Assembly: GCF_027595985.1 (NCBI RefSeq)
Contig: NC_073302.1
Location: 163,477,951-163,541,950, forward strand
Reading direction: 5' to 3'
From: Sorex araneus
Taxonomy: Eukaryota > Chordata > Mammalia > Eulipotyphla > Soricidae
Length of the DNA stretch: 64,000 nt
The notes below the pieces were generated by a model. It did not search any database and was not told the origin of the DNA. It saw only the letters and a list, made by a program, of their open reading frames with translations. This document shows positions 1-11,399 of the stretch, one piece after another. Both the position numbers and the translations under genes were made by a program. Position 1 is the first letter of the stretch; each line of letters opens with the position of its first letter.

Positions 1-1950
1 TGCATGATGATTCAATGTGTGAGAAATTAGTCTCAAATAATATTGTAGTTAATATGTGGAGGACAAGTGTTTTAATTAATTTCTGTGTCACCTAAAGATG
101 TTTACTGTTTCTGAGATTTCTATTTGATTTTTAAGAATAATACACATGAATTTAAGCACAAACAATTGAAAGCACAATTCTTTCTAATGATAATGCTTAA
201 ATGTATTAGGGAGGGAAAATCAGCAAAGATTTTGAAAGTCTATCAAGTGAGACGAAGGAACTAATAAATGAATTAGAAACAAAATTTTCTATTATAGCAT
301 CTATGGGTTTTCCTCATTCCATTTAAATTTTCTCTCCTTTTAGAAATGCAGTGATATGTTCTTCTCCTTTTTCAGCTTCACATGCAGAAGTGAAGCAACT
401 GCTTTTCTCCATAAGCAAAATGATTTGTAAATGCATTCTGTGAATAAAACACATTAAATGCCATTTGCATATAGTACGTTAACACATGTGAAAAATGGTT
501 CATACCGTGCATTAAGAAGAGAATAAACAGAAAAGACTTTAAAATGCCTGCTATATTTATACAATTTAAAAGATAACAGAGCAATGAATTTCAGGTGCAT
601 TGGACTTAATTCAGTGACAATGTTTTCTTTGAAAGCCCTTATTTATTATTTTTTTAAACACTCCTTTGCCAATTGCCATGCTAAGCTGCCAAGATTTTCA
701 GAGCTGACCAGGAGGTGGGAGCTCATGCAAATGAGCTCGTCTTCTCTGCTGGCAGCCCACAATGACTGATTCCAAAGAACACTTTAACCCAGAAGATGCG
801 GCTGTGCTGAATATCACCAGCCAAAAACTACTCGAGTGTTCCATATTAGGTGGGAGTTTTCTGTTCAGATCATAGTTTTGTCTTCCAAAATTCAATGATT
901 CTACTTCTAATGATAGAAGAGTTTATTTCTTCCTTTTTCCCCCTTTGAGTGAAAAAATCCCCCGTATATTAAAACAAAACCTTCCTATCGTTAAATTAAA
1001 TTTCTAGGCACTGTTTCTATTTCCCACAACTTATATAACATCCATTACTAGAAATATATGTGTGCATCTTTATTCACAGGCTGTCTAAATTATATAAGCC
1101 CAAATTTCAGTGTTTAATAATATATTGAATCTGGAAAAAAATGTTGAAAATACACAATGTATGTAAGCCCTAAAGTTTTATTAGGTTTCATAGTGTGAAC
1201 TGGCACATGATGTAATTTTCAAGAATAGTATAACGGGGCTATGTTGTATTGGCAAGATTCAAGTCCAGCACTATATTATAACATCGTCATTTTACCTCAG
1301 ATTCTGGTTTCATATACACTTCCGCCTTCAGTAATTTACATAAACATGTATAGTCTATGAATTATGCATAAACCTTATTTTAAATGCAGAGCTTTCAACT
1401 CTCACAGTGCACTAGTATACACACCCATTTGATTGGCTCTGCCCTGTTTTCATTACTCGCAATTTCTTGAAACACAAAAGAGGTTGAAAAGGCTGACAGG
1501 AATGGACAGTATTTTTTCTTGTGTATGTGGGAAATATTTGTTTCCTTTTCAAAGCAATTGGTGTTGCAAAATTTTGCCAGTGATTATTATTCCTAGTTGT
1601 TATTTTTTTCCAAGGAAGAATGCCTGAACTTACAAAATAGCAATCACAATCAGATACTTTATTTATTTATTTTTATATTTAAAGGATTTTGCAGAAATTG
1701 TTCTTTACTTGAAGAACTCTGAGCATATAGCTATAATAGAAAATGCAACCATAGATTTTAGGGGTATTCCAGTTATACTTGAAATAAGTGGATAATCCTA
1801 GAGTTAATTAATGGAATAGTTAGGCATCCAGAAAATAGAAAACTTTTGAGTGCAAATATTGTATTTATCCAGGTTAATTGGAATATTTTGATTAATATGC
1901 ACATGTCTGAGGATATTGCACTAGAGACATTGTCAGATTACACTATTACT
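1..1950. other. Unassigned AT-rich DNA
   Basis: No convincing repeat, exon or RNA gene is visible. The longest open frames are under 70 codons and show no protein-like pattern. A less AT-rich patch at about 690-800 looks unlike its surroundings, but nothing identifies it. Confidence 0.5.
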
Positions 1951-2271
1951 CTCAGGATGGGAGATGCAGGCTGAAAGTAGACTATGGACCGAACATGATG
2001 ACCACTTAATACCTCTATTGCAAACCACAACACCCAAAAGGAGAGAGAGAGCAAAAGGGAATGCCCTGCCACAGAGGTAGGGTGGAGTCGACGGGGTGAG
2101 GGTGGTGAGAGGGATGCTGGGACCATTGGTTGTAGAAAATGGGCACTGGTGGAGGGATGGTTACTTGATTATTATATGACTGAAACACAAGCACGAAAGT
2201 TTGTAAGTCTGTAACTGTACCTCACAGTGATTCACTAATAAAAAATTAAAAATAAAGTAAAATAAAATAAA
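1951..2271 (+). mobile_element. L1 3' end, 5'-truncated
   Basis: This has the G-rich 3' UTR seen repeatedly in this window: a purine-rich stretch, the GGGCACTGGTGGAGGGATGG block, then ACTGAAACACAAGCACGAAAG, GTGATTCACTAATAAA and an A-rich tail. The same series occurs at 32560-32877 and, reversed, at 27645-28085. The 32309-32877 copy also carries upstream L1 sequence, which identifies the tail as L1. Truncation at the 5' end is typical of L1 insertions. Confidence 0.8.
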
Positions 2272-2892
2272 TTTCTTTTTTGTGGGACTATAGGAGAGGG
2301 AGAACCCCTGTCCTGTAGGTTATTGACCAAATGAAGACTGGGGAGGATATTTTGTTCTGTTTTATGTATGACTTTCCTATGGAGAACACTTATTTGACCC
2401 CAAGGCAAATTTAAATACTAGTAAAAAAATGGGTAAATCTGAACACTAAGGTTCACATTTAGTGATGGGCTTGAAAGAACCAAAGGTGAAATCAGACTTG
2501 GATGTTTCCCCTCAGAGAGGTGAGGCAGTTTGCTTTAGCATGCATTCTGAAAATAAAAATTATTTCCGGTGGATGTTCCTCTGTTAACTTGAGGTGTCTG
2601 GACAGTGGCAAAGAAGTTCAAGAAGCTCAAGCAGAACTAGTCAACTATGTTACTTTGCTTCAAAAGAGCTATTTCATTAAATTTAACTCAAAACTATGGT
2701 TGTATGGTTAACTATATGCTATCTACCTTTTTGTCACTAATCTACCTAATGTTTATAATTATATCTGTTAATAAATAATACTTTTCTTTCCAGTAATGCA
2801 CATTTATACTTCATTATTTATGTGTTTCTTTGTTTTTACTAAGGGAGCATGAATGCTTTTAATATAGACTATTTGGTAGACTTAAGAGATAA
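2272..2892. other. Unassigned DNA
   Basis: I see no repeat or coding signal here. Confidence 0.5.
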
Positions 2893-3083
2893 TATGGGGG
2901 TGAGGTGTTTACTTTTCATGCCATCAGCTCTTGTTCTATTTCAGCACCACATATGGTCCTCTGACCATCACCAGGAGTGATTCCTGAACACAGAGCCAAC
3001 AGTAAACCCTGAGTACGTATGGGTGTCCTATGCCCTATCCCCATCCCCACTCCACCCCACCCCTCCACGCCACAAAAAAAGAG
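2893..3083 (+). mobile_element. SINE type A, old copy
   Basis: Only the 3' two thirds are clear: CAGCACCACATATGGTCC, then CCAGGAGTGATTCCTGA, then an A-rich end. It is considerably diverged from the younger copies at 9811 and 31232. Confidence 0.65.
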
Positions 3084-3450
3084 AAAGCAAATTGTAATGT
3101 TATTACTGCTGTTAACTGCTTTTATATTTTTCATAATGTTCAGACTCCCTAAAGGTATGTAAGATTAAATAAAATACTCATATTCAGTCTGCCATGAACC
3201 CATTGAATGACAAATTCTATAAGCTGGGACAGCTTTTAGACACTGACCCCTCTGTCTTATCTATAGTGTCAATTAGTATACATCCAGATAGCCTTAACCA
3301 AAAGAATCTGGAATGTTCTTTTAATTGGGGTTTGTTTATGACAACACAATTAAATGGGAATGATTACATCTATGGCATGAAATGAAATTGGCTACTAAAC
3401 CAAAGTATATACTTTAATTAATAATACAATTATACATTGTAATGAGTGGT

Positions 3451-3546
3451 GATACTCAGGGGCCATATCATATAGTGCTAACTGCTGAACTTGGTACTTC
3501 ACAGTGGTAGGCGTATGCTGGACCACTTGGGCTATCTCCCCAGTCT
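3451..3546 (-). mobile_element. SINE type A fragment, old
   Basis: This is the reverse complement of the central and head part, CTCAGGGGCCATATCATA to GGCTATCTCCCCAG. It is short and diverged. Confidence 0.5.
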
Positions 3547-4581
3547 AGCATCTTAACTATTTAGCATCTTAACATAAAGCATCTTAACTATTTATGCCTG
3601 TTTCTCTTAACAAATCTTTCCTAATTACAATCTCAACTTTTTCTATACCAAATGTGCTTTACAAATTCTTAGATACTTCTGTTTTGTGACAACTGCATTT
3701 CTATTTTTTCATGATTCTAACCTTTTTTGGATTGGCTTTTCCAGAACTACTCAGGATTAAATTCTGTATCCGCCCTCTCCAATCACTACCTGCTATTTGA
3801 TATTCCTTTTATTCATTTTTTTCACCTGCTCAGCAAAACCATAATTATGAATCATTTGAAAAATCAAATGTTTCCATTATTATTTGCAAGAAGTACTTCT
3901 AGTGCATCAGCTAAACATATCTATCTTAGTTAATGTCAGTCAAATTCATGATGGCTACATTTTGTCGGTCTTCAGTGAAACTCAGATCTTTATTTTTCAT
4001 ATTTACTTATTTGCTTTAATACTCATCTGAGCAGTTCTGTCTTGAGTTCCAGAATCCCACATATCTTTTCCATCCCTTTCATATTACTATCCAGCAGGCT
4101 TCTGTAATTTTTTAAAAATCTTATTCTTCTTGCATATTTCTCTTAAAAGGTCCCACCAATCTTCATGGTTTAGTCTTCTGTGTCTGTTTTAAAGACTTTC
4201 TAAAACTTCACCATGTATCTTCCTCTGTAGAGCTTCAGACTCCTTTACCCTTGATACAAAGCATGATCATCACAAATTTGTCAGCATTTTTCCAACAATT
4301 TTCTATCTTTATAAAAATGTAACCCAGAATCAGTATCCGGAGCCACAAGATCCTACACATTCTGCCATACTTCTCACACCCTTCAAATCTCTTCTCACAT
4401 CTCTTCAAATTCATCTGGCTTTTTTTTTGGGGGGGGGTCACTTGTATTTTACTTATTATTTCTCAAATGCGTGTTGTGAAGAAGTTGAATTTCTTTGCTT
4501 TTCTGTTTTGAATACTCTTCTCATTACATACACCAATGATCAGCAACTTTCCTTCGTACAATGTTCAGTGAACACTTTTTG
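3547..4581. other. Unassigned AT-rich DNA
   Basis: No repeat, exon or RNA structure is recognised apart from a short T8/G9 run at about 4422-4438. Confidence 0.5.
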
Positions 4582-4714
4582 CTTGTTTTAGGTCATACCT
4601 GGTGGTGATCAGGGGCTACTCTTGACTCTGTGTTCAGGGGTCAATTTCCTGGTGGTGCTCAAATGATCATGTACAGTGCAAGTCCTTAATCCTTGTACAG
4701 TCTGGACCCTCAAT
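4582..4714 (-). mobile_element. SINE type A, old
   Basis: The reverse complement reads TCATACCTGGTGGTGATCAG, GTGCTCAAATGATCATGTAC and CAGTCTGGACCC. The tRNA-like head is degraded. Confidence 0.6.
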
Positions 4715-4731
4715 TGACACTTTTCTTTAAA

Positions 4732-4899
4732 TTGGTTTTTGACCTACACCCGGCAATACTCAGGAGTTGCTCCTTGCTCTGTGCTTAGGAATTACTCCTG
4801 GTGGTGCCTGGGGGATCATATGGGATGTGAAGGATCAAACCAGGTTTGGCCATATGCAAGGCAAACGCCCTACATGCTGTACTATATTGCTCAGGCCCC
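4732..4899 (-). mobile_element. SINE type A
   Basis: A near full-length reversed copy, with ACACCCGGCAATACTCAGG, GGAATTACTCCTGGTGGTG, GGGATCATATGGGATG, TGCAAGGCAAACGCCCTAC and the head end CAGGCCCC. It sits directly beside the older copy at 4582. Confidence 0.85.
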
Positions 4900-5069
4900 T
4901 CAATTGACACTTAAGAGAATATTTTTCTGATCATGTTATTTCAAACTTCACACACTTCCTTACCTCCATAAATACACTTTTTTCTTACATTTCTGCTTCC
5001 CCCTCTATTGTAATTATTGCCATCTATACTTTACTTTTATTAACTTAAATTTAGTTAGCAAAGATTCAG

Positions 5070-5540
5070 ACTAATTTTTAAAAAATTACTGACATACCAT
5101 TGAATTAAACCTTTTTATTAGTTTCAGATGTGCATCATTAAAAATAAGCACCTGTATAAGCTATACTATATTCACTATTAAAGTTCGGCTCTATTTCACC
5201 ACACACTCAACCCCTTTAACCCCATTGATCTCTCTTCCTTTATGTTCTCTTATGGTAATCACTAATTTCATTATTTAGTTTAAAGGTTTATTTCTATTTT
5301 ATTTAGCTCATTTATTTTGTTTCTTTATGTAACACATATAGGTAAAATTATGTTGTGCTTGTCTTCTTTATTTGACTTATTTCACTAAAAGTATCCTGTA
5401 AGTCTATCTATGTTATTGGAATTGGCAGACTTTCATCTTAAAAAAATAACTGAGTGTTCTAGTAAGTATATATAACATATTCCTTATCAATTCCTCTGTT
5501 GATTAGCACTTAATTCGTAACCAGCTCTTGCCATACTCTT
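5070..5540 (-). mobile_element. Old L1 3' fragment
   Basis: The pattern matches reversed old L1 3' UTR/ORF2-end sequence: a long T/A-rich stretch with ACACATATAGGTAAAATTAT, TTATTTCACTAAAAGTATCC and CAATTCCTCTGTTGATTAG. It is diverged and no ORF survives. Confidence 0.55.
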
Positions 5541-5602
5541 TTCATTTTTTATCTCTTTTATTGCATCTTCTTATTTTATTTTTTCTAATTTAAATTTAAT
5601 TT

Positions 5603-5851
5603 TGGACTGGAGCAATAGCACAGCAGGTAGGGCATTTGCCTTGCACACTGCTGACCCAGATTCAAGTCCTCTATCCCTCTCAGAGAGCCCACAAGCTACC
5701 GAGAGTATCTTGCCTGCATGCCAGAGCCTGGCAAGCTACCCATGGTGTATTCAATATGCCAAAAACAGTAATAACAAGTCTCACAATGGAGACGTTACTG
5801 GTGCCCGCTCTAGCAAATCAATGAACAACAGGACGACAGTGCTACAGTGCT
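5603..5851 (+). mobile_element. SINE type B, full length
   Basis: The head GGACTGGAGCAATAGCACAG carries box A-like and box B-like positions of a tRNA-derived Pol III promoter. It continues with the type B body: two CAAGCTACC motifs, TGCCAAAAACAGTAATAAC and GAGACGTTACTGGTGCCCGC. It ends GACAGTGCTACAGTGCT with no poly(A). AATTTAATTTT-like sequence flanks both ends, consistent with a target duplication. The tail matches the LINE end at 48071-48121. Confidence 0.9.
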
Positions 5852-5875
5852 AATTTAATTTAATTTTTATAAAGT

Positions 5876-6570
5876 CATTCACAATATTTGATTATATTTA
5901 ATATTCAAACACCAATCCTACTACCATTCCACCTTCCCACCACCATAATTTGGAGGTTTCCATCCCAAACCTGAACTGCTGCCCCAGAGCAAAACCAAAA
6001 TAATATATTTTGTATTGTTTGTTATGAATAAACCGCTGAAAATGCTCCAAAAACTTTCCTTAGAGGAGAGTGTGTGAAGATTGTTGTATTTCACCCATTA
6101 AACCTTTCTATAAGAGATTACTAATATGTTGTTTAGGGTTGAAACTAGTGTGTATGTATATCTATCTACATATCATATATATTATATATGTGTATATATA
6201 TATATATATGCATATATGTACATGTTCAAATGTGGTGCTCTACTCTTGGAGTATGAGTGTTGTGATTCTTGGCCATACGGTCCAGGGATAGGTTTGGAGT
6301 ATATGTATTTTTAAATTCATATGTTTTGTATTCCTCAGATCAATATCTAAAAGTAAGAAAACTTTGGATTTTTTTTTTAACATTTAGAAGAAAATGCATA
6401 CTGCTTTCCATATGGGGATACCAATTTACATTCTCACCAACACTGTACAAGGGCTCCATTTGACCATATCATCTTCAACTGTTGTTTTTTTTTATTTTGA
6501 GTAAGAGACATTTTCACATTTGTGAGGTTATACCTTGCAGTTTTGGCTTGCATTTTCCTAATATAACTAT
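5876..6570 (-). mobile_element. Old L1 3' region with TA-rich simple repeat
   Basis: Reversed L1 3' UTR lies at 5876-6000 (CACCACCATAATTTGGAGG). Reversed ORF2-end sequence lies at about 6380-6570 (ATTTACATTCTCACCAACAC). Between them is an imperfect (TA)n/(TG)n tract at about 6150-6225. No frame survives. Confidence 0.6.
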
Positions 6571-6689
6571 TAACTCTAGCCTTTAAAAAAATTTATTTCT
6601 CCAGGTATCATTCACTCTCCTTTATAATTTTTTCCTCATTTTTATTTTACATTAAAATATCAATACACATGCATATGTGTGTGTTATTT

Positions 6690-6840
6690 TAAAGCATTTT
6701 TGTTGAGATACTAGTATTTACAATGCTGTTAATTATACATACAGCATTCCAACAATGACCCATCACAAGAGAGCCACACCCATCACCACTACTAGTATTC
6801 CAAGGACCAACCACCCTGCCCACCTCCCTTTGTTTGTTTC
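6690..6840 (-). mobile_element. Possible L1 3' UTR fragment
   Basis: The C-rich, purine-poor block resembles the reversed G-rich L1 3' tail and contains CCAACAATGACCCATCAC. The assignment rests on composition and position only. Confidence 0.35.
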
Positions 6841-6977
6841 TTTTTAATTCTATAAGTGGAAGGTATTTTTTATTATTTAAAATAATTAAATTATTTAAAA
6901 TAGTTATAATTTAAATAATATAATAATTATTATGTAAAATAATTTTATTATTAATTTTTAATTTAAATTTCTCCATG

Positions 6978-7022
6978 AGAGACGTTACTGGTGCCAGCTC
7001 AAACAAACTGATGAACAACAGG
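6978..7022 (+). mobile_element. SINE type B tail fragment
   Basis: GAGACGTTACTGGTGCCAGC through GATGAACAACAGGA is the terminal part of type B without its head. Confidence 0.6.
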
Positions 7023-7202
7023 ATTTTTTCTTATTGTGGAGGTGATGATGCCTACACACATATAGATGAACAGAGCTAAACTGATATTCCACAAAATTGT
7101 AAATCGATATGTTGACAATGTAATTTTTTTCAAAAATTTTATTTTCAAAAAATAGATTTTTTTCAAGATTTTTCTTTTTTCCAGGTATACACATTTAAAA
7201 TA

Positions 7203-7645
7203 AATCACTGTCACTATCACTGCCATCCCGTTGTTCGGCGATTTACTCAAGCAGGCACCAGTAACGTCTCTATTACACTCAGCCCTGAAATTTTAGCAGC
7301 CTCTCCTTACTCGTCTTTCCCAACGATTGGAGGCTTTTTCAGAGTCAGGGAAATGAAACCTATTGTTACTGTTTTTGGCATATCGAATACGTCATGGGTA
7401 GCTTGCCAGGCTCTGCCCTGCGGGCGGCATACTCTTGGTAGCTTGTCAGGCTCTCCAAGAAGTATATATATCTTTTACTGTATTTGGGATATGAATATGC
7501 CATAGGGATCTTGCTAGGCTCTCCCATGCGGCAATAGACTTTTGGTAGCTTGTCAGGTTAAAAGGGAGAACAAGGCTATTAGATGACCGGGAGCTTGGTC
7601 TTATAGTCTCTGGATGTGGGCCGTTGGTGGGATTACACAGCACTG
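7203..7645 (-). mobile_element. Composite SINE type C
   Basis: On the minus strand the unit carries two tandem versions of the type B core (GACAAGCTACCAAAAG and GACAAGCTACCAAGAG). These are followed by a type B-like segment ending in the CCAAAAACAGTAACAAT motif, then a roughly 85-base insert including CCTCCAATCGTTGGGAAAG, and the usual GAGACGTTACTGGTGCCTGC tail. The copy at 45206-45768 has the same order and a clear target duplication, so this is a real family and not a chance fusion. Confidence 0.75.
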
Positions 7646-7794
7646 GGGGGCAGTTTATTAAATTAACTTAAATTAAATAATATTGTTTAAAATAAATATT
7701 ATGAATAATTCTGTGCTAATACTTTTTAAAATTTACATGAAATTGATAAACCCTACAAGTGAAAAATTTTGTAATTTTTCAAATTAGTTTGAAA

Positions 7795-8880
7795 ATTTGA
7801 AAGAAAAATTAGAAGTTTGTCTTCTATTTCAAAGAAGTTCCTTTAATGCTTTGGCTATGAATTCCCTGAGGTATTGCTTGTCCCTGAAGTTCTATATCAT
7901 TTTTTCAAACCTGAATGATATTCTAGCAAAATGGAGTATTCTTGGCGACCTGTTCTTTAGTTTTTGTACTATATCCCCTCTATCTCTTTTGTCTTAGAGA
8001 GTCTCTTTGATAGATGTGCTGTGAAGCTTATGGGTTTCCCTTTATATGTAAATTATTCTGGGAAATTCTTTTTTGTTTCTTTGTTTTGAGGCTACATCTG
8101 TATATGTTCAGGGCTTACTTCTGGCTCTGTACTTAGAGACAACTTCTAGAGCACTGGGTTGGCCACATGCAAAGCAAGCACCCTGTCTACTGTATTTTCT
8201 CTCTGGCCTGATCTGGAAAATTCTTATGTATGACTTCTTTAACTACTGATTACTCATCAAATTTGCTTTCCTACTCTGGAAGACAAAATATTTCCTGTTC
8301 TATATAGAAAATAATCGCACAACAGCAATCTTACATTGTTTCTATTGAACTTATCCCATAGTTCTCTGGAGCGCTGTTCATTTTTTCAGACTTTTTTTTC
8401 CATCGTCTGTTGTTTTCTAGAGGTTTCTTCTATCTCATCTTGGAGTTCCTCTATCTTTTTCTCAGCTGCTGTTATTTTGATGCTCAGACCATATGTTGAG
8501 CTTGTATATTCCCTATGATATTTTTCATTTCTGTTGTTTCTGATTGTACTTTTCTTATTTTGGCTCTCATGCTTTCTTGGGGATTGTTGACTAACTGTGC
8601 CTTCATTTCCTTAAGCTCATTAAACATCATCACAATGGTGTCATGAAGTCATTCTCTGAGGAGGTTGGTGCTAGCTGAAGTTTTCTGTGTTATTGTTTTT
8701 GTTCATTGAAATTCATGGGCTTCTACTGTCTTCCCTGATGGTTTACTATGATCCTGCTGTGATAAGGTCGAATCTTTATAGCTAGCTCTTCTGGGAGTCT
8801 CTGAGAGATTAGGCTGGAAGTTGCTCATTTTCTTCCCTGCTCATCTTTACCCCCAGATAGGAAGTTCTCTGAATAGTGTG
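7795..8880 (-). mobile_element. L1 5'-region fragment, old
   Basis: The pattern recalls reversed L1 5' UTR sequence: CATAGTTCTCTGGAGCGCTG, CATTTTTTCAGACTTTTTTT and TCTTGGAGTTCCTCTATC. A SINE is nested at 8075-8212. There is no usable open frame. Known L1 5' regions are the basis of this call, and it would need alignment to a soricid L1. Confidence 0.45.
8075..8212 (-). mobile_element. SINE type A, old, nested in L1
   Basis: Reversed copy: GGCTACATCTGTATATGTTC, GGCTTACTTCTGGCTCTGTA, TGCAAAGCAAGCACCCTG and TCTGGCCTGA. It is diverged. Confidence 0.6.
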
Positions 8881-9055
8881 AAATTTGGTGAGTAAAGCCA
8901 TTCAGGTGATGCGGATTTGGACCCATTATGGCAGAAGTTTATGCGGATATTTTTTATGTTACCATAAAAATTACCATTTTTGTAATTGGACTGTTTCCAC
9001 TGCTGTTGGAAGGGAGTAGTGGAGACAAGATGCTTGGTCAAAAAAAGTGGCTGAG

Positions 9056-9232
9056 GGGCTGGAGAGATAGCACAGTCCATAGGGTGTTTGCCTTGCATGC
9101 GGCTGACCCGGGTTAGATTCCCAGCATCCCATATGGTCCCCCGAGCACTGCCAGGAGTAATTCCTGAGTGCAGAGCCAAGAGTAACCTCAATGCATCGCC
9201 AGATGTGACCCAAAAAGCAAAAGCAAAAAAGA
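9056..9232 (+). mobile_element. SINE type A, full length
   Basis: GGGGCTGGAGAGATAGCACA head, CCCAGCATCCCATATGGTCC, CCAGGAGTAATTCCTGAGTG, CGCCAGATGTGACCCAAAAAG and an A-rich end. It has only a few changes from the copy consensus. Confidence 0.92.
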
Positions 9233-9235
9233 AAG

Positions 9236-9345
9236 TGGCTGGAGAGATAGTACAGCAGTAGAGTGTCTTGTATACATCTTGTATACTTGTCTTTTATGCA
9301 TCTGACCTATGTTCCATCCTGGCACTACATATGGCTCCTCAAATG
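9236..9345 (+). mobile_element. SINE type A, partial
   Basis: A second head, GTGGCTGGAGAGATAGTACA, follows the previous SINE directly. Its body is disrupted by a TGTATAC-rich duplication and it stops at ATATGGCTCCTCAAATGG. Confidence 0.65.
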
Positions 9346-9795
9346 GCAAACTTCACACATCCTAGAATACTATTTTGCTTGAATCTTCACAAGAAAACAG
9401 AGATAGAAAAAACCACAGACTTATGTTTAGAAAGAGCAGGTTGCAGACTGATCAATAATATTCCTGGTGAGCTGGTCTTCTGAGGTATAAGAATTCAGCC
9501 TACATGTTATCTTCTTTGTATAAACTTTTAGGAGAAGGACAAGACATGGCAAATATTCTTTAACATTCTCAACAAATCTTGTCCTGAAGAACTTCCTGAT
9601 GATAATCTTGAATTTAATTCTAAATTTCTTTTGAGTGAGTTTCTTATTGCAGCCTCTGCAGTCTTTGGGAAGAGAAACCCATTTGGACCATAATTTTAAC
9701 TTCAGTTCTATTTGAAATCAATCCAGCAATAAATTATAATTAAGTGAAGAATATCATAAATATTTAAAATACTTTTGCTTGCACAAAATCTCAAT
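9346..9795. other. Unassigned DNA
   Basis: I see no recognised repeat or exon. Confidence 0.45.
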
Positions 9796-9810
9796 AAAAA
9801 TTAATTAAAA

Positions 9811-9985
9811 GGGGCTGGAGAGATAGCACAGCGGGTAGGGTGTTTGCCTTGCACGCGGCCAACCCTGGTTCAAATCCCAGCATCCCATATGGTCCCCTGA
9901 GCACGGCCAGGGGTAATTCCTGAGTGCAAAGCCAGGAGTAACCCCTGTGCATCGCCAGGTGTGACCCAAAAAGAAAAAAAAAAGA
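9811..9985 (+). mobile_element. SINE type A, young, with target duplication
   Basis: A full-length copy with an A-rich tail. The 15-base direct repeat AAAAATTAATTAAAA flanks it at 9796-9810 and 9986-10000, defining the insertion exactly. The A-tail and long target duplication fit L1-driven mobilisation. Confidence 0.95.
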
Positions 9986-10000
9986 AAAAATTAATTAAAA

Positions 10001-10756
10001 TACTTTTACTGAAGACATTTCATAATTTTTATGGGATTTTTATTAAACAAGAAATTTGACTGTGATCTTTCTGTTAAAAAATACACCGAAATGTGCAGAT
10101 TACTATTGCCTTTTAAACCACAAATATTTTCCCCCTATGTTCTGAGTGTGTAATTTTTTCTTGAAAGTTGCTGAGTTTTAAGGGCTCACTAAAATCCTAT
10201 GGAAATGACTGCTTTTGCTTTACTAGACACTCCATAGAAATGTTTTTTTCTCTGTGTTTTAAATTAGTTATATTTTAATGTCATTGAACATGTCCTTATT
10301 CTTGTTTCCATTTGTGGTCTTGCGTCCAGTGGGAATTTATAGGCTCCGATTTATTTAAATTATGCTGATGTATCTGATCTTTCAACCTACAGTGCATGGT
10401 AAAAATGACTGTCTGTACATATCTACAAATGAAATATGAGGGCAAAGGCACACTGATAAATTCTCCACTAAATCAGCTTTAATTAGATATCAAAATGGGA
10501 TAAAGCCTGGAAAAAATTTCATGCTGTGTTAAAGGGATCTAAGATCCTAAGAAGAAAATAGGTAATAATTTCAGTGTGTATTACAAAACATTTTCTCAGG
10601 TTTGATATAGGGTAATGTGTGTGTGGGTGGGGGGAAGCTCCTAATTCAGTCAATACACTTGTTGAGCAGAAACCTTCCTCTTCGTTAATTCTTGCAATTG
10701 TGACTTTATAACTGATATAGTGAACTTTGGTTAACTTTCTGTGAGTCCTCAGTTAA
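10001..10756. other. Unassigned DNA with possible conserved non-coding patch
   Basis: There is no repeat signature. The segment 10310-10545 includes TTTAATTAGATATCAAAATG, a homeodomain-type TAATTA core in non-repetitive sequence. Conservation cannot be tested here. Confidence 0.3.
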
Positions 10757-11210
10757 AATTAGCACCCAGAACCCCAAGTGTTGGTGTTACAGTTCCTTTA
10801 TTTTATAGCTAGAGCAGAGGCACTGCTATTGTTGGCCATAGTCTCCAGTCACAGGATGTCCCCGTGTAGGAAGTCCAGGCCTCACACATGCCATGATGCT
10901 TCTGCCCCACAAAGCTTAAGTTGTTCCGGTTCCACGAAGTTTACGCTAGTCTGGTCCACACGGGTGCTCTGGCGGCCTGTTGATCTGTTGCTGGAGCTCT
11001 GTGTTCTCTCTCATTGCTGGTGTTCAGCGCTGTTTGTCCCCTTTGCTTTTCCTTTGTTCTTGAACTCTACACATCTGTGATAACTACTGCTTTTCCTGCC
11101 ATCCTCCTGGTCACCTGGGCGGGGTGACAGAGGAAGCTACCTGCCCCATGCCTTCTGTTAAGCTTTAGTAATATCTGTCCTGAGTTACTTGCCTTATGGG
11201 ACTGGTTTTT
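10757..11210 (-). mobile_element. Possible LTR fragment
   Basis: On the minus strand a GC-richer block is followed by a TAAAATAAAGGAAC polyadenylation-like signal, and about 40 bases later by sequence ending near ACTTGGGGTT. That is the layout of an LTR 3' part. No partner LTR or target duplication is seen. Confidence 0.3.
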
Positions 11211-11348
11211 TTTTCCCCCTTCAGGTCAGATTTAAAATGGCAATCAGATTAACTAGGTTTCCTGGGCCCTCTTCTTCCCCACTTCTGCTTCCACTGTAAC
11301 CTAAACTGCTTCAGAAAATTTTTACACATACACACCTGCACATACATA

Positions 11349-11368
11349 TCACACACACACACACACAC
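11349..11368. repeat. (CA)n microsatellite
   Basis: About ten uninterrupted CA units, followed by GCATGCATGCACATGCATG. Confidence 0.9.
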
Positions 11369-11399
11369 GCATGCATGCACATGCATGTACACACAGTTA

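Noticed and set aside
5603-5680. tRNA gene
   Set aside because: Only the box A/box B-like head of a SINE; no cloverleaf with an anticodon arm can be supported, and the same head recurs dozens of times.
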